This document shows, in pieces, positions 52,282-61,082 of a stretch of DNA of 64,000 nt. Position numbers and translations under genes: made by a program. The stretch comes from Vreelandella zhanjiangensis DSM 21076 (GTDB taxonomy: Bacteria; Pseudomonadota; Gammaproteobacteria; Pseudomonadales; Halomonadaceae), in NCBI RefSeq assembly GCF_000377665.1, contig NZ_KB898655.1:62715-126714 (forward strand), given 5' to 3'. The notes beneath the pieces were generated by a model. The model was not told where the DNA came from, did no database searches, and saw only the letters and a list, made by a program, of their open reading frames with translations. The stretch's first letter is position 1; every line of letters starts with the position of its first letter.

Positions 52282-54621
52282 TCAGTTAAATAGACGACGG
52301 ATGCCTTCACGAAGTTCCTGACCGGCACCTTCGCCAAGGCGCTCATCTATTTTGTCCAAAGAGCCTTCTACACGCTCTTCCAGCTCGTCTGCCACGCGAT
52401 TACCGGCTTCATTACGCAGCAGGTCAACCACAGCGGTTTGAAAGGCGGAGCGGTCGAAGCGGCACCACTCATTGGTGGCACCGCCAAGATGGCCTTCGCA
52501 GCGTACCGGTAGCGGCAACTGTTCCAAACGTGGATTCACCTTGCATGCGGCGTCAGCGGTATCTACCAAGCGCGCGTTAGCACGGGTATCGAAGTTCAGG
52601 CTGTTAAAATCGAGTTCGCCCTCTCCGTTCACATCAATTCCCGGAAGCTTGATCAGCAGATTATCACTGGTCACCACGCCATTGCGTACCAGGAACGTCG
52701 CGTCGAAGCGCTCAAAACGCGTGTCGGTATGCCAATCACGCAGCGTGCCTTCGCCTTCCAGCTGGGCCACCAGTTCACACATCTGCTGAGAAATATTGAT
52801 ATCTAAAATAGCGCCTTCATTAAGACGGGCATTGAGCTGCCCATTAAGGTTGCTGGTTAACGCTTCACGGCTGTTACCCCGTGAGGTCAGCTCACCATCC
52901 AGATGCAGGCGCCCTCTTAGCGGTGAAGGATCCTCATCGTTGCTGATGGCTTCGATGAGTGACGCCATTTGTACGTTGTTAACGGTGGGAGAAAGCGCCC
53001 ATTCCATCACTCGCTCACGGGCATTCAGCTGCCCCGTGGCATTAAGCTCTCCACCATAGAACTGAGACTCAAAAGACGTTAGCTCTTGAAGACCGTCTTC
53101 ACCACTCAGCTGCAGGCGAGTGTTATTGAAGGTCAGGCCGCCCATTAAAAGGGTCTTAACGCTTAGATCACCATCAAGTGACAATTCACTCAACCAAGCT
53201 TGGGGCAGCAAGGTGTTCGTGTTTTGAGCAAACGCTTTGCGCAGCAAGCCCGAACTGGCCTGCTGGGCGGTCGTGGGGCCAGGAAGATAACGGTCGATGT
53301 CTAGCTGATCGCCTTCTAGGTCAAACGCTACCTGCGAGCCATCCAGAGCAGCCGATACCTGCCCCGTAAAGGTACTGTCGTCGACAACCAAAGACAGGCT
53401 GGATAACGACACTTGCTCTGCATTGCCCTCAATGGGGCTGGTCATGGCAATATCGCTAAGGGCGGCTTCGCTGGTGGTATTAAGCTCAATGCCTGTACGG
53501 GTCAGCCAGGGACGCAGTGTAAAGGGCGCGGCCGTAATCTGCCCACGGTACTGGGGCGCATCGAACATCTGCTCGATATTAAGATGGCCGCTCATGCGCA
53601 GCCCGTCAGGCCCGGTGAGCTGGAAATCTTTCAACTGCGCCGTTTGCGCCTGCCAGTTGCTTTCCAGGCCAAAGGCTAGCGCCAGCGCCAGGCTACCCTG
53701 CCATTTTTCTGCATTCTGCAGGCCTGCCTCTAAAACGCCTTCGCTAACGCTTAGCTGCTTCTCATCCATGCGGGAAATAATTTCAGCGGCTTTTAAGCTA
53801 AGCCGCTGCGGCTCACCCTCTGCCCCCATACGCGTCTGGGTATTTAACCGAGTATTTTCCAGCACCACACGGTCTTCAGCCAGCTGGAGGCGCATACGTG
53901 TTTCAAGATCGATATCGCTGGTGAGTTCAGGCGGGCGCTCCAGCGCTTCGGCATCCAGGCGGTTATGCTTGGTCAGGGTAAACATGGTCTTTAACGGGAA
54001 AGGGCTTACCGGATTGACGTTGCTACCTGAAACATTAAGCGACTGAAGGCGCCACAGTGCTTGGCTTTGGACATCGCGGAAGCGAATATCGGCGTTTCTG
54101 ACTTCGACACTGGCAATATTCAGCACCACCGACAGGCTGCCCGCATCGGCGTGCGGCCCGGCGCTAGCCGGGGCCAGCATCGTTTCTGCCGTTTCGTCGC
54201 CGCTTTCAGCCAGACGCTCAAGCAGCGGCTCCCAGTTCCCTTCCCCTTCGGCGTCCCGCTCCAGGTTCAAGCGCATGCCATCCAGCGTCAGGCCATCAAT
54301 GGCAATTTCCCCACGCAGCAGCGGCGCAAAGGCAACGCTTACTTCAGCACGGTTGATGGCTGCAAATGAGGTGTCCTCTTCAGGCTGGTTTGGAAGCCAA
54401 GCGCGAGCTTGCTCCACGCTCACCCCAATACGCGGGTAGAATGACCAAGTGATCGGCCCCTCAAGCGCCAGATGCAGTCCGGTGTGTTCTTCCACCACGG
54501 ATGTCAGACGCGGCTTGAAGTCTTCGGGATCCAGAAAGGTGGTGACATAGACCACCGCTGCCACTGCCACAATGCCGAGAATACCGACAGCGGCCAGCAA
54601 AATACGTAATAACTGTTTCAT
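52282..54621 (-). CDS. asmA: AsmA-family envelope protein
   Basis: A 779-aa protein with one N-terminal membrane helix (about residues 5-28) and a long periplasmic beta-rich part. Family marks: D-P-E-D-F-K-P-R-L near 32-40, the AsmA N-domain, and the C-terminal AsmA_2 region (L-R-G-R-L-H-L-D-G-E-L-T, about 570-582, then L-L-I-K-L-P-G-I-D-V-N-G-E-G near 660). AsmA-like proteins are linked to phospholipid transport and outer membrane assembly. GAGGT precedes ATG 54621. It marks the last core gene before the island. Confidence 0.9.
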   Translation of the reverse strand: MKQLLRILLAAVGILGIVAVAAVVYVTTFLDPEDFKPRLTSVVEEHTGLHLALEGPITWSFYPRIGVSVEQARAWLPNQPEEDTSFAAINRAEVSVAFAPLLRGEIAIDGLTLDGMRLNLERDAEGEGNWEPLLERLAESGDETAETMLAPASAGPHADAGSLSVVLNIASVEVRNADIRFRDVQSQALWRLQSLNVSGSNVNPVSPFPLKTMFTLTKHNRLDAEALERPPELTSDIDLETRMRLQLAEDRVVLENTRLNTQTRMGAEGEPQRLSLKAAEIISRMDEKQLSVSEGVLEAGLQNAEKWQGSLALALAFGLESNWQAQTAQLKDFQLTGPDGLRMSGHLNIEQMFDAPQYRGQITAAPFTLRPWLTRTGIELNTTSEAALSDIAMTSPIEGNAEQVSLSSLSLVVDDSTFTGQVSAALDGSQVAFDLEGDQLDIDRYLPGPTTAQQASSGLLRKAFAQNTNTLLPQAWLSELSLDGDLSVKTLLMGGLTFNNTRLQLSGEDGLQELTSFESQFYGGELNATGQLNARERVMEWALSPTVNNVQMASLIEAISNDEDPSPLRGRLHLDGELTSRGNSREALTSNLNGQLNARLNEGAILDINISQQMCELVAQLEGEGTLRDWHTDTRFERFDATFLVRNGVVTSDNLLIKLPGIDVNGEGELDFNSLNFDTRANARLVDTADAACKVNPRLEQLPLPVRCEGHLGGATNEWCRFDRSAFQTAVVDLLRNEAGNRVADELEERVEGSLDKIDERLGEGAGQELREGIRRLFN

Positions 54622-54695
54622 TTGATTACCTCACCCTGTAACATGTTATATAACATAAGGCATTGATTCCTTTAATAAATTAATAAGTAACAGTT

Positions 54696-55127
54696 TTAGG
54701 GTTTTTTTGAGGGAAAACCGACTACTTTTTCGTTCTCTACGATAGCTCTCAGACGCTGGTTTTCGGCTATCAGTGAGGCCATTTCAGAAGCCATGTCTCG
54801 ATTAAGTTCGCGGGCTTGACGGTACTCTATTCTGAGTTCGGTATACTTGGCCCTCAACTCTTTAAGCTCGTTATTCTTTTCGTCCCGTTGTGTCCGAACA
54901 ACCTTGTTTCCTGCCTCCCGAATACGCTCTGCAAGGCCAGGATGATTGTTGTGAATGGTTGCTCGGCTGACCCCAGCTTCCTCAGCCACGGACTGTATGC
55001 TGAGCTTACGCCCCGGCTCGATAATTTTTGGTCGACCTTTCTCTATACGCACAATTGCTTGGCGTATGGCCTTTGCGGTTAATCCGCTCCGCGTAGTGGG
55101 CTGGGAGGTGTCTTGAGATTTCGACAT
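54696..55127 (-). CDS. HTH protein with C-terminal coiled coil
   Basis: A 143-aa protein. A helix-turn-helix lies at about residues 45-68 (S-I-Q-S-V-A-E-E-A-G-V-S-R-A-T-I-H-N-N), followed by a charged coiled coil (E-L-K-E-L-R-A-K-Y through L-I-A-E-N-Q-R-L, about 80-130). This layout resembles KfrA/DUF6262-like accessory proteins found with plasmids and tyrosine-recombinase elements. No recombinase lies next to it here. It is the first gene of the island after asmA. Function unassigned. Confidence 0.6.
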   Translation of the reverse strand: MSKSQDTSQPTTRSGLTAKAIRQAIVRIEKGRPKIIEPGRKLSIQSVAEEAGVSRATIHNNHPGLAERIREAGNKVVRTQRDEKNNELKELRAKYTELRIEYRQARELNRDMASEMASLIAENQRLRAIVENEKVVGFPSKKP

Positions 55128-55600
55128 CCGCTAAATGCTCTCCAGTTGCCCAAATGTCACTTCCTATCAACTGAGGCGACATAATGATTGAAAGTAATTC
55201 TGGCAGAATACACGTACACAAACGATCTGCCGTATCGACCGTGTAATTTACCTTTTCTGAACCCAAACATCACACACTGTCCGACCGCACAAACGCTTAT
55301 TTTATTGATTCCGCCTTTCAATGCTCGTTTCGCAGTCGATTCTGATTCATAGAAATGCTGTTCAGTTCTACTGATGCGCGCTCTATTTGCTTCCCCCTCT
55401 ACCACTTCACCTTAGCGTCGTCAGTTCTCCTGGGGCGATCATGGGCTTTCGTATGTCTGATGACCACCTTTTGCTTTTGACTTTCTCGGATGTTAATCAA
55501 TAGTCATGGCCCATTACGCTTCAAAGATCATAGAAGTAGGCCAAAAGGTTAGCTTTTCGAAGCTTCAAGATTGACTAGATATCAGGAAAGGAAGTCTTGT
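55128..55600. other. Intergenic region of island, possible gene debris
   Basis: A 473-bp stretch with only short open frames lacking binding sites. One minus-strand frame (55157-55405) has C-A-V-G-Q, also seen in a minus-strand frame at 58149-58382, and the DNA there shares a CTGYCCRACCGCACA-like segment, so both may be decayed copies of one sequence. No RNA or terminator is clear. Confidence 0.35.
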
Positions 55601-56980
55601 TTATATTAACGACAAGAGATACTGCCGGTAGTACTGTGAAAAGCTCAGCGTTAGCAATGAGGGCTCGTTAACTTGCAGCTCGCTCTTGCCGTTCTGATCT
55701 GATGTGGACAGGGAATGATCTTTATTTTCTGTTTCGCTTATGGTATTGCCATTAGCGTGCTCAGCATGTGATTTGGTCAGACGGTCATGAAGTTTTTTTG
55801 CCTGCAGCGTCGATTGATCTTCCGGAAGATCATTCGCGATTCTTTGCGAGTATTTACGCAGGGTAGGCTCAGCGATCACATAGAGCCAAGCCTCTTTGTC
55901 TTCAGTGCCCATCTTTCTCAGAATGCGGCCTAAAACCTGTCTATAGTGGAGTTCGGTGCGAATGCGACTGAGGTAGCAGCAGACACTTAGGCGCTGGATA
56001 TCAGTACCTTCAGAAATCATGCTCACCGCGACGATCCAGCTGGTGTTGTCATGTCGAAATCGGTCGATTAACTGTTGTGCTTTAGGCGTTTTACTGGTGA
56101 CCACGACATAGCTTTGATGTTTGGCACGCAGTATTTCAGCAATCTGGTGAGCATGCTCAATATCAGTTGCCACCACTAGCCCTCCCGCTTCAGGGGTGGC
56201 TTGTCTGACTGCTTTGAGCTGGTTAATACCTATATCCAAAACTGCATTGAGGATGCCGTCATGGCGCAATAGATCTTCGTAGCTAACAGGTGACTCACTC
56301 AACAGTTGGGAGAAGCATGAAAATCCTCGAACAGACTCACTGTTCTCTTTTTCTTCGACGAGCCTGATTAAAGGGTTATCAATTAGCGTAATCCGTGGGG
56401 CTTTACAAACGCCATCGTTCACAGCGCGTTGAAGGTCATACCGAAAATCACAGATCAGCCTCCCCTCTGGATCAGAATATCGTGCTAAAGCGATGGGAAG
56501 ATCATCAGAACGCCAAGGGGTTCCAGACAGGCCGAGGGTATAGGACGCTTGATCCTGAATATTCCGAATGATCTGCTGGCCCCACGTATTACTGAGGAGA
56601 GGATCGTGGCCAGCGCAGTGATGAATTTCGTCGAAGATAGCTAACGTGCGAGACTCTTTAAAAATATTCCAAAAATCATCCGGCTGGTACTCCATGGCCT
56701 GGTAGGTGTAAGCAGCTCCCACGGATGCAATGATGTTTCCAAACCGTTGCTGCAAGACAGCGGAAAAAGTGCGCTGCATACCTGCAACCACTTCACGCGT
56801 AGGAGCAAAACAGATGACGAAGTCGATGAGCTGCTCGTCGAGTAGCCACTTAGCTAATTCAGCAGCAAAACGTGTTTTTCCACTAGCAGGGGTTGCCTGG
56901 ACGAAAAAATCACGGCGACTCAGATAGTGTGACTTGGCCTGCTCTAAACACTCCGCTTGCCACTTCCGCAGCCCTGTCAT
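55601..56980 (-). CDS. SF2 DEAD/DEAH-type helicase
   Basis: A 459-aa helicase. Motif I T-P-A-S-G-K-T near residues 30-36, motif Ia F-A-P-T-R-E near 58, motif II D-E-I-H-H near 116-120, motif III S-G-T-P-W near 155, motif V S-E-G-T-D-I near 320 and motif VI Q-V-L-G-R-I-L-R near 343-350. Short for a restriction subunit, with a disordered Ser/Asn-rich tail (about 395-440). Its ATG overlaps the stop of the partner gene by 4 bases. DNA or RNA translocase in an undefined complex. Confidence 0.85.
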   Translation of the reverse strand: MTGLRKWQAECLEQAKSHYLSRRDFFVQATPASGKTRFAAELAKWLLDEQLIDFVICFAPTREVVAGMQRTFSAVLQQRFGNIIASVGAAYTYQAMEYQPDDFWNIFKESRTLAIFDEIHHCAGHDPLLSNTWGQQIIRNIQDQASYTLGLSGTPWRSDDLPIALARYSDPEGRLICDFRYDLQRAVNDGVCKAPRITLIDNPLIRLVEEKENSESVRGFSCFSQLLSESPVSYEDLLRHDGILNAVLDIGINQLKAVRQATPEAGGLVVATDIEHAHQIAEILRAKHQSYVVVTSKTPKAQQLIDRFRHDNTSWIVAVSMISEGTDIQRLSVCCYLSRIRTELHYRQVLGRILRKMGTEDKEAWLYVIAEPTLRKYSQRIANDLPEDQSTLQAKKLHDRLTKSHAEHANGNTISETENKDHSLSTSDQNGKSELQVNEPSLLTLSFSQYYRQYLLSLI

Positions 56981-57600
56981 GATGCTTTGAGTCGGCTTAA
57001 AGCCTTTTCTAAAGCACTCACATGCCCTAAAAGTCGTGAGCTGCGCTCATGAGCATTCAGGTAGTCAATCGAAAGACTACTTTTAAGCTCTGGATGGTCA
57101 CTCATAATCTCTTGAAATGCTTCTACTTCCCCTAAAGACTCCAAAAATCGGCTTTGCGCCTCGTTTAACTTTTTTTCCAATACCGTTTGGCTACCGGCAG
57201 TCGCCTTATCTTCTCGCCTGTTCTCTGCGCTAGCTGACTGGCTCTCCTCATTGAGGATCGGTTCTTTACGTGTTTGAGGGTGAGTACGTTGGAGCCAGGC
57301 GGCAAAGTCATCTTCATCAGAACCAATATCAGTTTCTTTCAGCATAGAACTCACATGGTACTTCTGGCCGCGGCTCTTTATCTCACTGTCCTTCTCTACA
57401 AATTGGGCCTTAATTAACTTTCTAACGCGCTCATAAATAAAGCGACGCAGAGGTGCTTTATTTACTGGGTTTACTTCGTATCGCTCAATGTACTGATCCC
57501 GAAGGCTTTGAACGCAGAATGTTGCATTTTCTGGCTTCAGTAAGAGGTCAATTATTCGCCTATCTATGCTCGGGAGGTTACGGGACATGGGTATGGGCAT
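56977..57600 (-). CDS. Winged-helix/coiled-coil partner of the helicase
   Basis: About 207 aa, family unknown to me. The first ~95 residues look like a winged helix (R-R-I-I-D-L-L-L, then P-L-R-R-F-I-Y-E-R-V-R-K-L and G-Q-K-Y-H-V-S-S), then a Ser/Glu-rich linker and a C-terminal coiled coil (L-E-K-K-L-N-E-A-Q through L-L-G-H-V-S-A-L-E-K-A-L). Starts at 57600 or 57588; a longer frame to 57780 runs into the divergent regulator and is rejected. Overlaps the helicase start by 4 bases. Confidence 0.65.
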   Translation of the reverse strand: MPIPMSRNLPSIDRRIIDLLLKPENATFCVQSLRDQYIERYEVNPVNKAPLRRFIYERVRKLIKAQFVEKDSEIKSRGQKYHVSSMLKETDIGSDEDDFAAWLQRTHPQTRKEPILNEESQSASAENRREDKATAGSQTVLEKKLNEAQSRFLESLGEVEAFQEIMSDHPELKSSLSIDYLNAHERSSRLLGHVSALEKALSRLKAS

Positions 57601-57685
57601 CAAAAGATTGAAAATACGGATTATAAGCCGTGGCTTGATAGGCCGCAACGCTCGATAGTCCTGCCTCATGAGCAATGAGGCAAAT

Positions 57686-57949
57686 ATGGAAGAGCTAGCA
57701 ATCTCTTTGGGAAGGGCTATTAGGGAAATGCGTCGAGCGAATGGCTTTTCGCAGGATGGCTTTGCGCTAGCTGCTGGCATAGATCGTAGTTACATGGGAA
57801 GAATTGAGCGTGGTGAAGTGAGTATTACGCTAGATAAGCTTTACAGGCTTGCAGCCGTACTAGGGTGTGAACCCGCAGAATTGCTTCCTTCAATCAGTTC
57901 TGGCCGGTTGCAATCTCCCCCCAGAAAAGTCAAAACTAAGCTTCAGTAA
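57686..57949 (+). CDS. XRE-family HTH regulator
   Basis: An 87-aa Cro/CI-type DNA-binding protein: R-R-A-N-G-F-S-Q-D-G-F-A-L-A-A-G-I-D-R-S-Y-M-G-R-I-E-R-G (about residues 16-43), the canonical XRE helix-turn-helix, closely like controller proteins of restriction-modification systems. ATG 57686 has GAGG 5-8 bases upstream; ATG 57668 is the alternative. It is divergent from the helicase operon and likely sets its expression. Confidence 0.85.
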   Translation: MEELAISLGRAIREMRRANGFSQDGFALAAGIDRSYMGRIERGEVSITLDKLYRLAAVLGCEPAELLPSISSGRLQSPPRKVKTKLQ

Positions 57950-58383
57950 AAAAGTAGCCATTTGAGGTTGCCACCGAGGGTTGGCAAGAAAACTGTTTCG
58001 CAATAAAAACTTTTCCTCTATTTGTAGCGCAACCGAAGATTGATATATTGCTACGATTCCTCACACATGCTTGGTTGCTTAATTCATGTGCATCTTTCAG
58101 CAGTTAGGCCTCAGAACGATTCACGACAATATTTGAAGTTAGAGTAGCTCAGAACTCATCGTTGTTATTTAAACGGAAAAACATCCGTTTGGCATCGGGA
58201 AGGTCAATCTTAGCGAGTACTTGCCAGCTGTAGCCTTCACTTCCCTGTACCAGTTCCTGCCCAACCGCACAGCAGCCTTGATTACCAACAGAACACAGAC
58301 CAGCTCCCCTAAGTCGTACAGTGGGAATAATGCTCTCCTTTACGAATATGACAAAAGCACACATTACAAAGCATAGGCTCACA
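57950..58383. other. Intergenic region upstream of EndoU-like gene
   Basis: 434 bp. It must hold the promoter for the EndoU-like gene. A minus-strand open frame (58149-58382) ends D-L-P-D-A-K-R-M-F-F-R-L-N-N-N-D-E-F and looks somewhat protein-like; it could be a decayed gene end. No RNA gene is seen. Confidence 0.4.
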
Positions 58384-60345
58384 ATGCCCCATAATTATCC
58401 CATGCGCTTCGGAAAGCATGGAACGTACGAACTAACCGAGTTGGCCTTCAAACATATCCTGGCTGGCGAAACTGCTGTTCGGCCAATCAATGCGCTCGGA
58501 GTGCGCTCTGTTGAAGTGGTTCTCTCTGGTGGGCTCCACACTTGGGAAGGTTGGGAAGAATTCTTAAAACAGCATACTGGGGTGGTACATCTACTGGAGT
58601 ACGATACAGATCGGCACGACGACTGGTTCTTCGCCCGAGAGCTTCAGAATGGGGTTATCACGCTGAAGATTCCCCGGAAGATGTTTACTGGCGATGCAGC
58701 GAGCATCACTATGAAGCCCGATACGCATTACCGATCAGGGTATCTATGGAAGACGCTATACCCACTGGGATACTCAGAAGGCGACATCATTGATGTCATC
58801 AATGAAGCGCTCGATAACCTGGATCAAGAAGACTCTACACATCCGACGACAGAACGGTCAGCGGGTGTACTCTACGGCTACGCACGATTGAGTGATCCTC
58901 TTAAGACCATAAAACTACGCATACAGGTGAGAGGGAATCAAATTCAATCGGCCTTCCCCGCTTGGGAACAGCCTTCGACAGGGAACAATGGCAAGCCCTA
59001 TTCGCACTGGCACTCGATCAATTTCAATTTAGCGGGATCAACTGTATATAACGAACAATACACAAAGCCCTGGGGATCTGTATTTCCAGAAAATCACTTT
59101 AGCATGCCTGAGCTGCTGAAGCTCACACCAGCCTTTATTTTATGCAGACCTCGGCGCGATTCGGCAATAGGTATAGACAGCTGGCGTGAAACACGTGAGA
59201 CCGAACTGATGGCAATGGCACCCTCAATGACGTCTGACGAACTTCAAAGCATCGAAACATACTTACGCAACTATGTTTGTAGTAAAGATCCATACAGCGT
59301 ACAGGAGAACCTTTACCTTCATTTCGCAGACGAAATTCGCTGTACTGACCAGATCTTCAACGCAGCACAAGTGATTGAAAATATTGCTGAATGTGTACAA
59401 GTGCTGACCCATAGTGACTTACAGCATCGCACCAGGCGAGGAATGGACGCCATGATACGATTCCTCGGAATGGCCGTGGTACATACTGGAGGGCTCTGCT
59501 CATTGATGTTTAAGAGAGTTCTTGGTGAGTTTGTAGAAGCTGCTATCGGGCATCACAACGAGAGTTCACTTCGCGAATTTTTCGCCGCTCTGGCAGTATC
59601 ACCATGCCGCGCAGCACTATACACAGAGTTTGATCTCAATCCGTTCGTCAAGACAAACGATGAGATGGGTTGGTGCGTAATCGGTTCTCCAAAGGTAGAC
59701 ATAGAACTGAAGCCGGAACACCTCTATGAGTTCATTGCCTTGAATCTTGGAGAAAACTACTTAGTTCTATTAACAAAAGATCAGCGACTGGCTATCGCAC
59801 GAGAATTTTTCCCACGACCCGGACAGCAAGCAATGGTGACCGATGCCATGTCATTCCTTTCTGGCACCGACTTCCAGTTCTTCATGCCTGCACGCTTGGA
59901 GCCCTCCTGGTTTACAGGGAAGTCTTTGCCGACCGAAGAAGACCTGGTCACAGTAGCAAGAGACTACAGCAGAATGCTGGTGTTATACCGACAACGTATA
60001 GTGATGGAAGATCCCGATGCGTATAAAGCTGACATCGAGTATGGGAATGCAGGGAGCATGGAATTTTTTAATCTCATTCGCCAGAAGCACAAGCGTCAGT
60101 TCGTCTTCTCAATGCACCAGCACATGCTTACTGAGCTGGTCGACTACGCTATTAGCGTCGGCCAAAAGAAGTTGAAGGCTAAGGTGGAGCACACACTCAA
60201 CCATCTTTCCAAAGAAACCGTCCCAATGCCGAAGCCGGTTCCCGACTACATAATGGAAGGACGCGATATACCTAATCCGTTTACAGGCGACACTGATGAC
60301 TTAGTTCGATTGATATTTGGTCACTCCTCGTCGGCAACAGAATAA
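58384..60345 (+). CDS. Large protein with EndoU-like N-terminal domain
   Basis: A 653-aa cytoplasmic protein with no signal or membrane helices. Residues about 20-215 follow the bacterial EndoU RNase pattern: F-K-H-I-L-A-G-E, G-G-L-H-T-W (His 52) and a second His near 64, N-G-V-I-T-L-K-I, then W-K-T-L-Y-P-L-G-Y-S-E-G-D-I-I, and I-Q-S-A-F-P corresponding to the family's T/S-x-Y/F-P end. The remaining ~430 residues match nothing I know. Starts at ATG 58384 or a few codons earlier (58321-58348); none has a strong binding site. Single gene, convergent with the nuclease-methylase pair. Family call is inference. Confidence 0.55.
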   Translation: MPHNYPMRFGKHGTYELTELAFKHILAGETAVRPINALGVRSVEVVLSGGLHTWEGWEEFLKQHTGVVHLLEYDTDRHDDWFFARELQNGVITLKIPRKMFTGDAASITMKPDTHYRSGYLWKTLYPLGYSEGDIIDVINEALDNLDQEDSTHPTTERSAGVLYGYARLSDPLKTIKLRIQVRGNQIQSAFPAWEQPSTGNNGKPYSHWHSINFNLAGSTVYNEQYTKPWGSVFPENHFSMPELLKLTPAFILCRPRRDSAIGIDSWRETRETELMAMAPSMTSDELQSIETYLRNYVCSKDPYSVQENLYLHFADEIRCTDQIFNAAQVIENIAECVQVLTHSDLQHRTRRGMDAMIRFLGMAVVHTGGLCSLMFKRVLGEFVEAAIGHHNESSLREFFAALAVSPCRAALYTEFDLNPFVKTNDEMGWCVIGSPKVDIELKPEHLYEFIALNLGENYLVLLTKDQRLAIAREFFPRPGQQAMVTDAMSFLSGTDFQFFMPARLEPSWFTGKSLPTEEDLVTVARDYSRMLVLYRQRIVMEDPDAYKADIEYGNAGSMEFFNLIRQKHKRQFVFSMHQHMLTELVDYAISVGQKKLKAKVEHTLNHLSKETVPMPKPVPDYIMEGRDIPNPFTGDTDDLVRLIFGHSSSATE

Positions 60346-60443
60346 AATGAGTTTACGGAAAAAACGGCTTTCACCGAAAGAAAGTATGCATCACCGATGC
60401 CGACACTCGTTACAGACTGCCATTTGTGGCCGATTTGGTTGGC

Positions 60444-61082
60444 CTAAGGCCATGCAAGAAGCGTATGAGCAATTTCTATTGTATGCCCCCGCACGCACAA
60501 GTGCGTAGTGTGGAAACGCAGCGGCTGGCTATCTTTAATCGGAGCCTCTCGTTCAGATTGAAGTCGGATTGCAGCGGAGCGAGATGCCATAGCGCGCTTC
60601 AACCCGCGGCGAGCCCGCTCAGTTCGGGCGTTCATAACATATCCCAACATCATGGCCGCAGGGAGGCCATTCGAATACTGTCCAGAGATAAAGCGCATAA
60701 GGCCCTCGTCGACGTACTCACCGACGAGCCCCCTCATCCCGTTCTCATAGGGGACGTTCAGCCGCTTACACTCACATGCAAGATAGACGTCTTCGTCATC
60801 ACCTATCGTCAGTGCGAAATCGATATTACTCGACATCGACACATTTCCGTCGTCGTCCTCAACAAGGAGTGTGTATTGATAAATAATTCGGCCGGGGAGC
60901 GACTTTGTTCGGATCAATGATTGAACAAGATGCTCAGTGATGTGATCCTCATGAGTCATCTCGTTCTTTTTTGCTTGAAGCGGTGCTATACAGACAGGCC
61001 ATGCAGCCTCCACGGCCTCAGCAACCTGCTCTTCTAGCCCCCGAAAATGGGGAAGCCATTCGTCCAAATCACCAGTCAGCAT
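60444..61082 (-). CDS. PD-(D/E)XK nuclease-like protein
   Basis: A 212-aa protein with a probable restriction-type active site: N-I-D-F-A-L-T near residue 85 followed by L-A-C-E-C-K-R-L-N near 99, i.e. D-(x)n-E-x-K. The start ATG 61082 overlaps the methyltransferase stop by 14 bp; in-frame ATGs at 61091-61112 are alternatives. Cotranslation with the methylase argues for a restriction-modification partner. Confidence 0.65.
   Translation of the reverse strand: MLTGDLDEWLPHFRGLEEQVAEAVEAAWPVCIAPLQAKKNEMTHEDHITEHLVQSLIRTKSLPGRIIYQYTLLVEDDDGNVSMSSNIDFALTIGDDEDVYLACECKRLNVPYENGMRGLVGEYVDEGLMRFISGQYSNGLPAAMMLGYVMNARTERARRGLKRAMASRSAAIRLQSEREAPIKDSQPLRFHTTHLCVRGHTIEIAHTLLAWP

Noticed and set aside
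55157..55405. 82-aa minus-strand frame in the island
   Set aside because: Overlaps another random frame and shows no domain; treated as debris.
58149..58382. 77-aa minus-strand frame before the EndoU-like gene
   Set aside because: The last 20 residues look protein-like but no start or binding site is convincing; kept only as possible debris in the intergenic entry.
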